Origin: Methanosarcinaceae archaeon
Lineage (GTDB): Archaea > Halobacteriota > Methanosarcinia > Methanosarcinales > Methanosarcinaceae
Assembly (NCBI GenBank): GCA_030655675.1
Contig: JAUSPM010000216.1
Span: forward strand, 1-40,573
Reading direction: 5' to 3'
Length of the DNA stretch: 40,573 bases
Shown here: piece by piece, positions 1 to 8,672 of the stretch
Layout of the letters: the number at the start of each line of letters is the position of its first letter
How positions within the stretch are numbered: the stretch's first letter is position 1
Notes under the pieces: generated by a model
Told to the model about the DNA's origin: nothing
Databases searched by the model: none
Seen by the model: only the letters and a program-made list of their open reading frames with translations
Translations under genes and position numbers: made by a program

Positions 1-1394
1 CTTGCATCACTGCTCTGTGTAGTCTCGTACATCTGCGACAAAAGAGCACCATATGAACTGACCAGTTCAGAAATATTCTGCTCAATGTTAGACAATCCTT
101 TTTTCATCTCTTTGCTATCAGATTGTATCAATGTCAGGGTATTTTCAAACCCATCCATCCTGTTTTCAATTGAATATATCTTCTCCTTTGCAGAATCAAA
201 TCCAATCGTTACATCAGAATTAAAATCATCAGCATTTTTATTGATCTCTTTAATTGACTCGTTGGAACTTTTCACAGCATTTGAAATGTCCTTAATATCA
301 TTTACAATCTCATCAAGGAGTGACTTTGAACCTGCGATCTCATCTCTCAGATCATCTACATCTTTTGCTCTGGCTGGGATCTCAGCAAGAGTTTCAGGTT
401 CTATAGGTTTATCTGAAAACTCTCCAATCGGTTTCTCAATAAGCGCCAGAATATCTTTCTTGTTAAATTCATCAAATGGTTCTAAAAGTGCCTCTTCAGA
501 CTCCGATTCTTTTACTTCCAACACTTCCATTTCTCGCTGTGAAAACTGCATTGGTTTTTCCATTTCCGGCAGTCTCATAATTTCAGGAGCTGCATCAAAT
601 CTTGGTGCTGCAATAGTTGATTTACTGGCTTCTTCATCCCTCAACCGCACTTCCTCAGCAACTTCCACTTCCTCGCGCAATTCTTCCATCCTATCAATCA
701 AACTACCGCCTCGCATGAGGCTTTTAAACAGTGTCTTGAATGATCTTGCAATGCCATCCATCATTTTTTTAGGAACACCATCCGATGAGGAAGATGTTAT
801 AAACGGCTGTGGGTGGGAATCCGGAATAGGAGGGAAAGGTGATACACCAGAGTCATGAGTGAGAGGAAACTGTGATACACCAGAGTCAGGAGTTGGAGGG
901 AACTGCGACATACCAGAGTCAGGAGTGGGAGTAAAAGGTGATACACCAGAGTCCGGAATAGGAGGGAACGGCGATATATCTGAGTCAGGAGTAGGAGGAA
1001 AAGGTGATACATCGGAGTCATTACCCCTTTGATTCGTTTCTTCCGGTTCCTGCCCATAAATTTCAAATGCAGGAGATGTTTTTGGTTCAAATAAGGGACG
1101 AGGGGAAGGTTTTGACATGCCACCTTTGTAAACATCGATCTTTTCAGGCCCGAATACATCATCAAATAATGGAATATCCACCCCACCATCATCAGCCTCG
1201 TTTTCTTGTATACCTTTAGATAAAGCGTTTATTACCGGGATTTCAGGTGGTTTTTTCAGGTCTATTTTATGAACATGGGTTATATCTTCTATGGGATTTA
1301 TAACAAAGTCATCATTTAAAACGTCAGAAGATGGGGTGCCCTCAGACGACTCTTTATCAAAATCCTTCTTTTTATCCCAGGGAATATCATTCAT
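1..1394 (-). CDS. Proline-repeat and coiled-coil protein, possibly archaellum-accessory (FlaC/D/E)-like, 3' end outside window
   Basis: An open frame runs without a stop from an ATG at 1394 to the window edge, giving 464 residues; the C-terminus is missing. The start MNDIPWDKK follows a TATA-like element about 30 bases upstream. Order of parts: an acidic low-complexity N-terminus; about six 11-residue units of the type DSGVSPFPPTP (residues 126-191); a basic stretch; a Glu-rich segment (about 220-330); then a long predicted coiled coil to the edge. The last visible part (IEQNISELVSSYGALLSQ) resembles the short FlaCE-type segment of archaellum accessory proteins, where a coiled coil ends in a similar ELMSxYE motif. 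That resemblance is weak and the rest is not typical of FlaC/D/E. No membrane segment is visible. A cytoplasmic scaffold or linker is the safest description. Confidence 0.8.
   Translation of the reverse strand, partial: MNDIPWDKKKDFDKESSEGTPSSDVLNDDFVINPIEDITHVHKIDLKKPPEIPVINALSKGIQENEADDGGVDIPLFDDVFGPEKIDVYKGGMSKPSPRPLFEPKTSPAFEIYGQEPEETNQRGNDSDVSPFPPTPDSDISPFPPIPDSGVSPFTPTPDSGMSQFPPTPDSGVSQFPLTHDSGVSPFPPIPDSHPQPFITSSSSDGVPKKMMDGIARSFKTLFKSLMRGGSLIDRMEELREEVEVAEEVRLRDEEASKSTIAAPRFDAAPEIMRLPEMEKPMQFSQREMEVLEVKESESEEALLEPFDEFNKKDILALIEKPIGEFSDKPIEPETLAEIPARAKDVDDLRDEIAGSKSLLDEIVNDIKDISNAVKSSNESIKEINKNADDFNSDVTIGFDSAKEKIYSIENRMDGFENTLTLIQSDSKEMKKGLSNIEQNISELVSSYGALLSQMYETTQSSDA
822..1019 (-). 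repeat. 33-bp tandem coding repeat, six units
   Basis: Six in-frame units of 33 bases encode the 11-residue consensus DSGVSPFPPTP, with substitutions I/M for V, Q for P and D for G. A partial seventh unit (DSHPQPF) follows down to about 801. Unit sequences differ mainly at third positions and at a few variable residues, so the array is not very recent. Confidence 0.85.
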
Positions 1395-1424
1395 ATGATA
1401 TCAACTTCATAATTAGAAATGTTA

Positions 1425-1435
1425 GCATATATAAG
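1425..1435 (-). promoter_or_regulatory. TATA box candidate for the coiled-coil gene
   Basis: On the minus strand CTTATATATGC lies about 31-41 bases before the ATG at 1394, the usual distance for an archaeal TATA box with a very short leader. It lies in the 76-base gap after dapF, so the two genes may be transcribed separately. Confidence 0.35.
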
Positions 1436-1470
1436 AATTATACTCTCTTTTATTATATGTTTAATATTTA

Positions 1471-2295
1471 TTAAATGATTGCTCCTTTGTACACAGTCAC
1501 AGCAGGCCCTTCCATGAATACAATATCATTCACTATAGAAATGTTCAGATCTCCGCCTTTTGTGTGAACCCGGATATCACCATCCATACCCTTATGAATG
1601 TGTGCAAGATAAGCGCTAGCTACAGAGCCCGTACCACAACTCAGAGTCTCATCCTCAACCCCTCGCTCATAGGTCCTGATAGTCACCTCGCCTTCAGAAT
1701 CCACTTTTACGAAATTCACATTCGCACCATTTGGGAATATGGGATCAAACCTTATCTTTGGTGCAATCCCCAGAATATCAAGATCAAGGTCTTCAACAAA
1801 AATAACAGCATGTGGAACACCAGTATTAATCACAGAAACACTATGACCATGCATTACCACATCAATGAACTCATCAGCAGCATCACCTTTTGCAGGAATT
1901 TGTGCACGGGTCTTAAGTGGCTGCCCCATGTTGACCTTTACCCAAAATCCCGCATCATCCTTTCGTGTTTGGGCAGAAAGTACACCTGCCATAGTCTCGA
2001 CCGTAGCAGTCCCTACGTCGATGTGACCACTATCAAAACCATACTTAACAAGGCATCGAATCCCATTCCCGCACATCTCGGCTTCTGATGCATCCGGCTG
2101 GAACAGACGCATTTTCATATCAGCCTTGTCTGATCTTGATATGAAAAGAACACCATCAGCACCAATGCCAAATCGACGGTCGCAATATTTGACTGCAAAT
2201 TCCGCCTTGTCATTATCAGGAACTATTTTTTCCACAAACTCATCGATCACAATAAAATCGTTACCATTACCGTGAAGTTTTGTAAATTCGATCAT
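1471..2295 (-). CDS. dapF: Diaminopimelate epimerase
   Basis: 274 residues, normal for the family. DapF interconverts LL- and meso-diaminopimelate in the cytoplasm as the next-to-last step of lysine synthesis. The two catalytic cysteines sit in the expected motifs: MCGNGIRC in the first half and LSCGTGSVAS near residue 220. The N-terminal signature FTKLHGNGNDF is intact, which supports the ATG at 2295. A strong TATA-like element lies 22-30 bases upstream, so the mRNA is probably leaderless. The gene follows the ATP synthase operon on the same strand but is separated from it by about 200 bases holding a hypF remnant, so it is probably its own unit. Confidence 0.95.
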   Translation of the reverse strand: MIEFTKLHGNGNDFIVIDEFVEKIVPDNDKAEFAVKYCDRRFGIGADGVLFISRSDKADMKMRLFQPDASEAEMCGNGIRCLVKYGFDSGHIDVGTATVETMAGVLSAQTRKDDAGFWVKVNMGQPLKTRAQIPAKGDAADEFIDVVMHGHSVSVINTGVPHAVIFVEDLDLDILGIAPKIRFDPIFPNGANVNFVKVDSEGEVTIRTYERGVEDETLSCGTGSVASAYLAHIHKGMDGDIRVHTKGGDLNISIVNDIVFMEGPAVTVYKGAII

Positions 2296-2315
2296 ATGAA
2301 CATGTATTATCCATG

Positions 2316-2326
2316 TTTATATAAGT
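2316..2326 (-). promoter_or_regulatory. TATA box candidate for dapF
   Basis: Minus strand ACTTATATAAA about 22-31 bases before the dapF ATG matches an archaeal TATA box at the spacing expected for leaderless transcription. It overlaps the last codons of the hypF remnant, so the promoter may use sequence left by that gene. Confidence 0.45.
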
Positions 2327-2460
2327 AGTTCGCGGAAACGCACTCCTGCTGCTACAGCCTGTCCAAAAGATATGCCCCCATCATCTCCGCGCGCGTACCT
2401 CCCCGTACCCACCCATAAGCAAAAGTTCAGGTCTGCAATGAGAACAACATACAGGTTGAG
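2317..2460 (-). pseudogene. hypF: Remnant of the C-terminus of HypF (hydrogenase maturation carbamoyltransferase)
   Basis: Reading the minus strand, the last codons before a TAA at 2319-2317 encode RYARGDDGGISFGQAVAAGV and a short tail. The GDGGISxGQA pattern is the hallmark of the HypF/Kae1-like C-terminal domain that helps make the cyanide ligand of NiFe-hydrogenases. Upstream of about 2400 the frame gives only poor similarity and there is no room for the other roughly 700 residues. It is therefore a decayed end, not a gene. The call rests on one motif. Confidence 0.5.
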
Positions 2461-2499
2461 CGTGATTTTAGTATTGTGCAGAAATGAACAGAAAAATAT

Positions 2500-2676
2500 T
2501 TACGTTAAATAAGGAGAGATCTCAGAAAAAATAATAAGATACCCCAAAACCAGCATTGCAAGTGAGATCAGCCACGCCCACCTGAGTATTCGTGCAAGAT
2601 TTTCGGGTTTTGATATACTTAATATGAATCTCTCAGCCAGATTTGGGGCTGGCTGATCATTAGATTCTGACTGCAT
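2500..2676 (-). CDS. ahaG: ATP synthase operon small membrane protein AhaG
   Basis: 58 residues from ATG 2676 to TAA 2500, starting 15 bases after the ahaD stop on the same strand. The N-terminal half is polar (MQSESNDQPAPNLAERF). The C-terminal half holds one membrane segment (WAWLISLAMLVLGYLIIF, residues about 33-50) and a short tail. In Methanosarcina mazei the operon is known to end with a small hydrophobic gene, ahaG, after ahaD; position, size and topology agree, so I use that name. Its role in the enzyme is not established. I cannot compare sequences directly. Confidence 0.7.
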   Translation of the reverse strand: MQSESNDQPAPNLAERFILSISKPENLARILRWAWLISLAMLVLGYLIIFSEISPYLT

Positions 2677-2691
2677 GGAAATTTACCGGTG

Positions 2692-3312
2692 TTATGATTT
2701 TTTGATTCTCTTGAGCCTAAACGTGTTCTCACGTTCCATCTCTTCAAGGCGCAGTCGAATAAAGACCATCGCCTCGGTGAGTTCAGGAATTACCTTGAAC
2801 TCAAGAGCATTGACACGCCTTTTAGTCTTCTCGATATCATCAAGAAGTCTTTTCATGGTCGTCTCGATCTCTGCTGCAAGAATTATTTTCTCAACAAGTA
2901 TCTCATACGAATCTGCTGCCTCATCGATATAAGAACTTGTTCCAAGTACACCATATCCACGCTTGTTCATGGGTTTACGCACACTGGATGATTCGATCTT
3001 TGGAACGACAACACCCATGATATTACGGCTATCAACCTGGATCTGTGGTACATCTTTCAATGCGAACGCAGTGGATTTTACAGTAATAGTACCTTCCACT
3101 GACTTTGCAATGCCTATCTTCTCAGAAGCTTCCTTAAAGGCAGCATCCAACTCAGACCGGACATCCTTAGCTTTACCCAATATCTCAAAGAACTCAAGGA
3201 TCAGACCATCTCGCTTCATCTTGAGCAGTTTGTGACCACTCTCAGATAGCTTGATCTTCTTCTTGAGCTCAATAAGCTCAGATCGTGTTGGTTTTACCTC
3301 ATTTATAGCCAT
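2692..3312 (-). CDS. ahaD: A-type ATP synthase subunit D (central stalk)
   Basis: 206 residues. Subunit D forms the long coiled-coil rotor shaft inside the A3B3 head and couples ring rotation to catalysis. The N-terminus VKPTRSELIELKKKIKLSESGHKLLKMKRD and the C-terminal RVNALEFKVIPEL block are characteristic. It lies 22 bases after ahaB and 15 before ahaG. Size and motifs are typical. Confidence 0.96.
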   Translation of the reverse strand: MAINEVKPTRSELIELKKKIKLSESGHKLLKMKRDGLILEFFEILGKAKDVRSELDAAFKEASEKIGIAKSVEGTITVKSTAFALKDVPQIQVDSRNIMGVVVPKIESSSVRKPMNKRGYGVLGTSSYIDEAADSYEILVEKIILAAEIETTMKRLLDDIEKTKRRVNALEFKVIPELTEAMVFIRLRLEEMERENTFRLKRIKKS

Positions 3313-3334
3313 TGTGCATCACTCGTGTTTAACC

Positions 3335-4723
3335 TTATTCACTTTTGGCTTTGTTTGCAGGATGATATGCATCAATGAACTTATTATCAATCCTGGTAAG
3401 TTGTGCCATAGGAAGTTCAGACAATATTTCCCATGCAATTCTCAGGGTATCGTCCACAATATGACGGTTCTCATTCCTGCCCTGGCGCACGAAACGATCT
3501 TCAAACAGATCAGCAAACTCAAGGATCTTCTGATCCCTCTCAGATAATGCATCCTTACCGACAATTGCCACAAGACCTCTCATGTCACGACCTTCCGCAT
3601 ACATTGCATACATCTGATCTGAAACTGCCTTGTGATCTTCTCTTGTCTTGCCTTTGCCAATACCCGAATTCATAAGACGGGACAATGATGGCAACACGTT
3701 GATCGGTGGATAGATACCTTTTCTGTGAAGTTCCCTTGAAACCACGATCTGTCCTTCAGTAATGTATCCTGACAGGTCAGGGATCGGGTGAGTAATATCG
3801 TCACCAGGCATTGTAAGGATTGAGAATTGTGTAACTGATCCTTTCTTGCCTTTGATAACTCCTGCTCTCTCATACAATGATGCAAGATCAGTATACATGT
3901 ATCCTGGATAACCACGTCTGCCAGGCACCTCTTCACGAGCTGCACCCATCTGGCGCAATGCCTCACAGTAGTTGGTGATATCAGTCATGATAACAAGAAC
4001 GTGCATATCATGTTCATATGCAAGATATTCAGCAGCTGTAAGCGCCATTCTTGGAGTGATCAAACGTTCGACCGCAGGGTCGTCTGCAAGGTTGAGGAAA
4101 ACAACAGCCCGCTCAAGCGCACCTGTCTTCTCGAAATCCTGCATGAAATACTGGGCTTCCTCATTGGTGATACCCATTGCAGCAAATACTACTGCAAACG
4201 GTTCATCGGAACCCAACACCTTTGCCTGACGTGCGATCTGAAGTGCGATCTCGTTATGTGGAAGACCTGCACCTGAGAAAATAGGGAGTTTTTGCCCTCT
4301 TACAAGGGTGTTTGTACCGTCGATCGTTGAGATACCTGTCTGGATGAAATCCACAGGTGGCAGCCTTGAATATGGATTCATTGATGCGCCGTTAACATCG
4401 ATCCTGTCATCAGGAACAATTCTTGGTCCGCCATCGAGTGGTTCGCCTGCTCCTGAGAGGATCCTGCCGAGCATATCCTTTGACACAGATAATTTGATCG
4501 TCTCGCCTGTGAACACTACACCGGATTCGCTATTGAGTCCACCGGTACCTTCGAATACCTGAACTACAACAGTATCAGCAGAGGTATCAAGAACCTGTCC
4601 TCTTTTTGTAGTTCCATCTGGAAGGTTGATATTAACAAGTTCGCCATATCCAACTGGTTCTGTTTTTTCGAGGAAGATCAGTGGTCCTGAAACTTCCGTT
4701 ATCGTCTTGTATTCTTTGGTCAT
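3335..4723 (-). CDS. ahaB: A-type ATP synthase subunit B
   Basis: 462 residues, the regulatory nucleotide-binding subunit alternating with A in the A3B3 head. It shows the expected N-terminal beta-barrel, a degenerate P-loop region (LPIFSGAGLPHNE, near residues 147-159) and the conserved PGRRGYPGYMYTDLA stretch. The ATG at 4723 is preceded by GGAGG at 9 bases and starts 2 bases after the ahaA stop, so A and B are translationally close and probably made in equal amounts. Confidence 0.97.
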   Translation of the reverse strand: MTKEYKTITEVSGPLIFLEKTEPVGYGELVNINLPDGTTKRGQVLDTSADTVVVQVFEGTGGLNSESGVVFTGETIKLSVSKDMLGRILSGAGEPLDGGPRIVPDDRIDVNGASMNPYSRLPPVDFIQTGISTIDGTNTLVRGQKLPIFSGAGLPHNEIALQIARQAKVLGSDEPFAVVFAAMGITNEEAQYFMQDFEKTGALERAVVFLNLADDPAVERLITPRMALTAAEYLAYEHDMHVLVIMTDITNYCEALRQMGAAREEVPGRRGYPGYMYTDLASLYERAGVIKGKKGSVTQFSILTMPGDDITHPIPDLSGYITEGQIVVSRELHRKGIYPPINVLPSLSRLMNSGIGKGKTREDHKAVSDQMYAMYAEGRDMRGLVAIVGKDALSERDQKILEFADLFEDRFVRQGRNENRHIVDDTLRIAWEILSELPMAQLTRIDNKFIDAYHPANKAKSE

Positions 4724-4725
4724 GA

Positions 4726-6462
4726 TTATTTGCCTCCGAGTTTTGCAAATTCTGCATCCATCTTGGTCAAGACTACATTAAGCGCTGATTCGAAATCCTC
4801 TTCGTACTTAACTTTTGCAAGGTCATCCTTTGATTCAACAGATATAATGTCACCCATTGGGACACCAGCTTCAAGTGCTGCGTTTGCCATTTCACCATAC
4901 TTGGATATTGCTTTTAGCAACTTGTACTGTTTATCAAATGGACAGAAAGTGTCAACCGGATGGAATGCATTCTGCTGCAGGAAATATTCACGAATCATGC
5001 GTGCGATCTCAAGTGTCAACTGCTGATCTTCCGGAAGTGCGTCAGAACCGACAAGTTGCACGATCTCCTGAAGTTCAGATTCCTGTTGCAAAAGGTCCAT
5101 TGCATTGTCACGAAGGGATATCCAGTCGGGCGCAACATTCTCTGTGAACCAGTCCGCAAGTCCGTTGGTGTATAAGCTGTAACTTGAAAGCCAGTTTATG
5201 GACGGGAAATGTCTTCTCTGTGAGAGTTTTGCATCCAATGCCCAAAATACCTTCACAATACGAAGTGTGCTCTGGGTAACAGGCTCTGAGAAGTCACCGC
5301 CAGGCGGTGAAACTGCACCGATAACTGTGATCGAACCATCAAAACCGGCAAGTGAATGTACAGCTCCTGCCCGCTCATAGAATTCAGATAATCTTGCTGA
5401 AAGATATGCAGGATAACCTTCCTCACCAGGCATCTCTTCAAGTCGGGATGAGATCTCCCTCATTGATTCTGCCCATCTTGAAGTTGAATCTGCCATCAAA
5501 GCTACATCATATCCCATATCACGGTAATATTCCGCAATTGTGATTCCTGTGTAAACAGATGCTTCACGTGCAGCCACTGGCATGTTAGATGTGTTTGCAA
5601 TAAGAACAGTTCGCTCCATCAATGGACGTCCTGTCTTTGGATCCTCAAGCTCCGGGAACTCGTTAAGCACATCGGCCATCTCGTTACCGCGTTCTCCACA
5701 TCCGATGTAAACTACAATATCGGTGTCACTCCACTTTGCAAGTTGCTGCTGTGTAACAGTCTTTCCTGAACCGAACGGTCCCGGGATTGCAGCTGTTCCG
5801 CCTTTTGCTACAGGGAACAATCCATCAAGGATTCGCTGTCCTGTGATCAATGGCTTTGATGGCATGAGTTTTTTAGCAACTGGTCTTGGTTTTCGCACTG
5901 ACCACTTTTGCATCATTTGTAACTCTGTACCATCTGAAAGCACACAAATAGTTTCATCAACTGTGAATTTTCCACTCTTAATTTCATTCACAGTTCCGGA
6001 TACATTTGGAGGCACCATGATCTTGTGCTCAATGTTCATAGTTTCCTGTACAACACCGATCACTTCACCGCCTTTAACTGAATCGCCGCCACTGACAATA
6101 GGTTTGAAATCCCACTTCTTGTCACGGTCAAGTCCGTTTGCAGTAACACCTCTCTGAATGAAGTCTCCCATTTGTTCCTGGAGTACCTTGAGAGGTCTCT
6201 GAATACCATCATAGATACTTTCTAAAAGTCCAGGACCAAGTTCTACGGACAGAGACATTCCTGTGTTTACCACAGGCTCGCCCGGCTTGATTCCTGATGT
6301 ATCTTCATATACCTGGACCGTGGCTTTGTCGCCTTTGATCCTAATAACTTCGCCCATCAGTCCTTCATGACCGACCTTTACCACATCATACATTTTTGGT
6401 TTAATGCCGGTAATTGTGACAACAGGCCCTGCTACACGATAAATTTCACCTTTTACTTCCAC
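4726..6462 (-). CDS. ahaA: A-type ATP synthase catalytic subunit A
   Basis: 578 residues, the catalytic subunit. The Walker A loop is GPFGSGKT (about residues 228-235), followed by GCGERGNEM and DSTSRWAESMREIS, all typical. The roughly 90-residue non-homologous insert that separates A-type A subunits from F-type beta is present. The start is a GTG at 6462, overlapping the end of ahaF by 10 bases, which suggests coupled translation. No intein is visible at the P-loop, a frequent intein site in archaeal A subunits. Confidence 0.97.
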   Translation of the reverse strand: MEVKGEIYRVAGPVVTITGIKPKMYDVVKVGHEGLMGEVIRIKGDKATVQVYEDTSGIKPGEPVVNTGMSLSVELGPGLLESIYDGIQRPLKVLQEQMGDFIQRGVTANGLDRDKKWDFKPIVSGGDSVKGGEVIGVVQETMNIEHKIMVPPNVSGTVNEIKSGKFTVDETICVLSDGTELQMMQKWSVRKPRPVAKKLMPSKPLITGQRILDGLFPVAKGGTAAIPGPFGSGKTVTQQQLAKWSDTDIVVYIGCGERGNEMADVLNEFPELEDPKTGRPLMERTVLIANTSNMPVAAREASVYTGITIAEYYRDMGYDVALMADSTSRWAESMREISSRLEEMPGEEGYPAYLSARLSEFYERAGAVHSLAGFDGSITVIGAVSPPGGDFSEPVTQSTLRIVKVFWALDAKLSQRRHFPSINWLSSYSLYTNGLADWFTENVAPDWISLRDNAMDLLQQESELQEIVQLVGSDALPEDQQLTLEIARMIREYFLQQNAFHPVDTFCPFDKQYKLLKAISKYGEMANAALEAGVPMGDIISVESKDDLAKVKYEEDFESALNVVLTKMDAEFAKLGGK

Positions 6463-6752
6463 AGATCAACACCTACTGATTGTTTTATTTTGTCCCTTAA
6501 ATTCGAACTTTCGCCCGTGCCGCCAAGAGTTACAATTGTAGGCTCAACAGAATCGTTGAGCGCTTCTCTCAAAACTTCCGGCAATTTGTTAATATCATCA
6601 TCATGCATCACAAGGATTCCAATATCGGAATCTTTGAGTGCTCCATTAACAGTAGATTCCAGATTATCATCGCTGACCTCGAATATCTTTTTGATACCCG
6701 CCAGCCTGAATCCGGTTACAAACTCACTGTCTCCAACTACTGCTAATTCCAT
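6453..6752 (-). CDS. ahaF: A-type ATP synthase subunit F
   Basis: 99 residues, the small Rossmann-like central-stalk subunit that contacts D. The N-terminus MELAVVGDSEFVTGFRLAGI and the motif DIGILVMHDDD are typical. Its ATG overlaps the ahaC stop by one base (TAATG) and its end overlaps the ahaA start by 10 bases. Confidence 0.94.
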   Translation of the reverse strand: MELAVVGDSEFVTGFRLAGIKKIFEVSDDNLESTVNGALKDSDIGILVMHDDDINKLPEVLREALNDSVEPTIVTLGGTGESSNLRDKIKQSVGVDLWK

Positions 6753-7825
6753 TAGATCACCAACTGGTTCCGAATTACATCATCACTGAGGTTTGCTGCT
6801 TTGCCTCTTGTGATTATCCGCAGATTGTTTACTTCATTCCTTTTACTAATAATGTAATCCATTATTGGTACAATTGAAAGTGGGTAAACATGTGAAAAAC
6901 TCGATGCAGATTTTAAACTATGTTTTGTCAATTGTGTTTCAACATTGATCAATGAACCCGTATCCGAAGTTACAGCATCTGAGATTGAGTTCCAATATGA
7001 ATATTTGTTAAGTGCCTGAATGAAATCATGATAAGAAAGTGGCAATAATTTCTTAATATTCTTTATACTCAATTCAAGACCACCATCAATGATAAGATCA
7101 AGTATTTCATCACTATCGACTTCTGCTTTCTTAAGCCGGAACAATGTCTTCAAGTTCTTGATATCAATCTCAGTTTTTATGAACGTCGCAAACAATTTAC
7201 GATCTTTTGATTTTGATTCACCGATGATATTGAAAAGACCATCATAATACATCTTATCCAATCTATTCTCAATAACCGATAGATTTATTTCATCATAATC
7301 TTTCAATATTGAATGATATTCAGTACCTTCAAGAGCCGCAATAACTTCACCATATGATGATTTACCTGCCAGTTCTGACAAGAATGTGTAACTGAACTGT
7401 CCCGCTGAAACTAAAGATTCTTTAATCTCATCAGTGGATGCATCGTAATATTTGCCTCGAAGAATAGTTTTGAGATTCCAGACATCATAGTTTTTCAGAT
7501 ATTCAGTGAGCAAATAATTTGGTTCGCCTTCCGAGATATTGATCAACTTCGTGAATGTCTCTGCAAGATTTTTATTCAATCCATGTTCAATAAGATCCAC
7601 ACCACTGTATGTTCTTGCTAATTCATCAATTTCCTGCTTGTACCCGGATTCTCCTATAAAACGGGTAATTTCACTTATGCCCATATTCATAAGTCTTGGA
7701 TATATCTCCTTGGGCAAAAGTTTGCTTTTCATTGCACGAACACGTGTGGCAAAATATGCATAGTTGGAACTGCCACGGTATTGTGACGATTCACCACCAG
7801 GCCAGTATTTCTGCAAAAAACCCAT
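6752..7825 (-). CDS. ahaC: A-type ATP synthase subunit C
   Basis: 357 residues from the ATG at 7825. Subunit C is the funnel-shaped socket that links the membrane ring to the central stalk. The sequence has the family pattern YAYFATRVRAMKSKLLP near the N-terminus and repeated helical segments with RGKYYD. A longer frame from a TTG at 7840 exists, but the ATG at 7825 has GGTGAT about 6 bases upstream, so I chose the ATG. The frame starts just after the ahaE stop. Confidence 0.93.
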   Translation of the reverse strand: MGFLQKYWPGGESSQYRGSSNYAYFATRVRAMKSKLLPKEIYPRLMNMGISEITRFIGESGYKQEIDELARTYSGVDLIEHGLNKNLAETFTKLINISEGEPNYLLTEYLKNYDVWNLKTILRGKYYDASTDEIKESLVSAGQFSYTFLSELAGKSSYGEVIAALEGTEYHSILKDYDEINLSVIENRLDKMYYDGLFNIIGESKSKDRKLFATFIKTEIDIKNLKTLFRLKKAEVDSDEILDLIIDGGLELSIKNIKKLLPLSYHDFIQALNKYSYWNSISDAVTSDTGSLINVETQLTKHSLKSASSFSHVYPLSIVPIMDYIISKRNEVNNLRIITRGKAANLSDDVIRNQLVI

Positions 7826-7832
7826 TTTGACA

Positions 7833-8384
7833 TCACCCAAATAAAATATCAGATATTTGTTTCATGGAATTGTCATTCAGACTATCAAGAATTACGTCGT
7901 AGGTATAATCCAGTCTAATGGTACTGTCTTCATTCTCTATCACCACACCACCGATGCAATCAATATTGCCGGCATAGATAAGTGATGAGAGCTTTTTAAC
8001 GAGTTTTTCAGAATCTTTGTTTGAGTATATCTTAGCACCACTGCCTTGATATTTATCAATGATCGCTTTTAATAATTCCTCATTTTTTGAAGACGGCAAA
8101 TCTTTAATAATTTCAATACTCTGACTGTAGACTTTATCAAGTACTTCTTTACGTGCATTGAGCATTGTGCGTTTAACTTCCAGATTTGCACTGGAAATCT
8201 CCTGTTGCCTCAATTTCTTGATATCATCCTCAACTTTTACAAGCCTATCTCCCATGATCTTTTTTGCATTCTGCCTAGCTTCATCCAATATGGAAGATAC
8301 TTCAGCATCAGCTTCGCCATTTATTTTGGACGCTTCTGTATTTGCAACATCCATGATATCCTTTACAACTGTTTCAAGTCCCAT
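7833..8384 (-). CDS. ahaE: A-type ATP synthase subunit E (peripheral stalk)
   Basis: 183 residues. E pairs with H to form the peripheral stalks. The first 110 residues are a charged coiled coil rich in Ala, Glu and Lys (EASKINGEADAEVSSILDEA), followed by a small globular C-terminal domain with the GGVVIENEDSTIRLDYTYD block typical of the family. It lies 50 bases after ahaK, the largest gap inside the operon after ahaI/K. Confidence 0.94.
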   Translation of the reverse strand: MGLETVVKDIMDVANTEASKINGEADAEVSSILDEARQNAKKIMGDRLVKVEDDIKKLRQQEISSANLEVKRTMLNARKEVLDKVYSQSIEIIKDLPSSKNEELLKAIIDKYQGSGAKIYSNKDSEKLVKKLSSLIYAGNIDCIGGVVIENEDSTIRLDYTYDVILDSLNDNSMKQISDILFG

Positions 8385-8434
8385 AGCCTTTCACCTTCAA
8401 TGAATTCAAGAGCATAAGTTGCTCTTAAATTCAA

Positions 8435-8668
8435 TTATTTGATAAGCAATGCAACAACCAGACCAAAGATAACAATGGTTTCCGGGATTACAGTTAGGAT
8501 CAAACCTTTACCAAACAGACTTTCATTCTCTGCCATTGCACCAATTGCTGCAGTACCAATATCTTTTTCTGCAATTGCAGATGCAAGTCCTGTAAGTCCA
8601 ATTGCAAGTCCTGCACCAATTGCTCTCATTCCTGATGCGTCAATTACTGCTAATTCTTCTCCTACCAT
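8435..8668 (-). CDS. ahaK: A-type ATP synthase subunit K (membrane ring c-subunit)
   Basis: 77 residues from ATG 8668, a two-helix proteolipid. GGAGG lies 8 bases before this ATG; an upstream in-frame start at 8704 would overlap ahaI and lacks support. Helix 1 is glycine-rich (GAGLAIGLTGLASAIAEKDIG). Helix 2 holds the ion-carrying glutamate in VIPETIVIFG. The loop KDIGTAAIGAMAEN is typical. There is one carboxylate per hairpin, so the ring is of the 8-kDa type rather than a duplicated 16-kDa form. Helix 1 lacks the PxxxQ pattern of strongly Na+-specific rings, so ion preference cannot be decided from sequence alone. Confidence 0.94.
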   Translation of the reverse strand: MVGEELAVIDASGMRAIGAGLAIGLTGLASAIAEKDIGTAAIGAMAENESLFGKGLILTVIPETIVIFGLVVALLIK

Positions 8669-8672
8669 ATTA

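Noticed and set aside
85..858. Long plus-strand frame of 257 codons
   Set aside because: It is the antisense of the coiled-coil gene; its Ser/Ile-rich product is typical of a shadow of Glu/Lys/Asp codons, and the minus frame continues through the repeat array.
797..1192. Leu-rich minus-strand frame over the repeats
   Set aside because: It is an alternate frame of the same 33-bp repeats. The frame that starts at 1394 covers the whole region and has an upstream promoter-like element.
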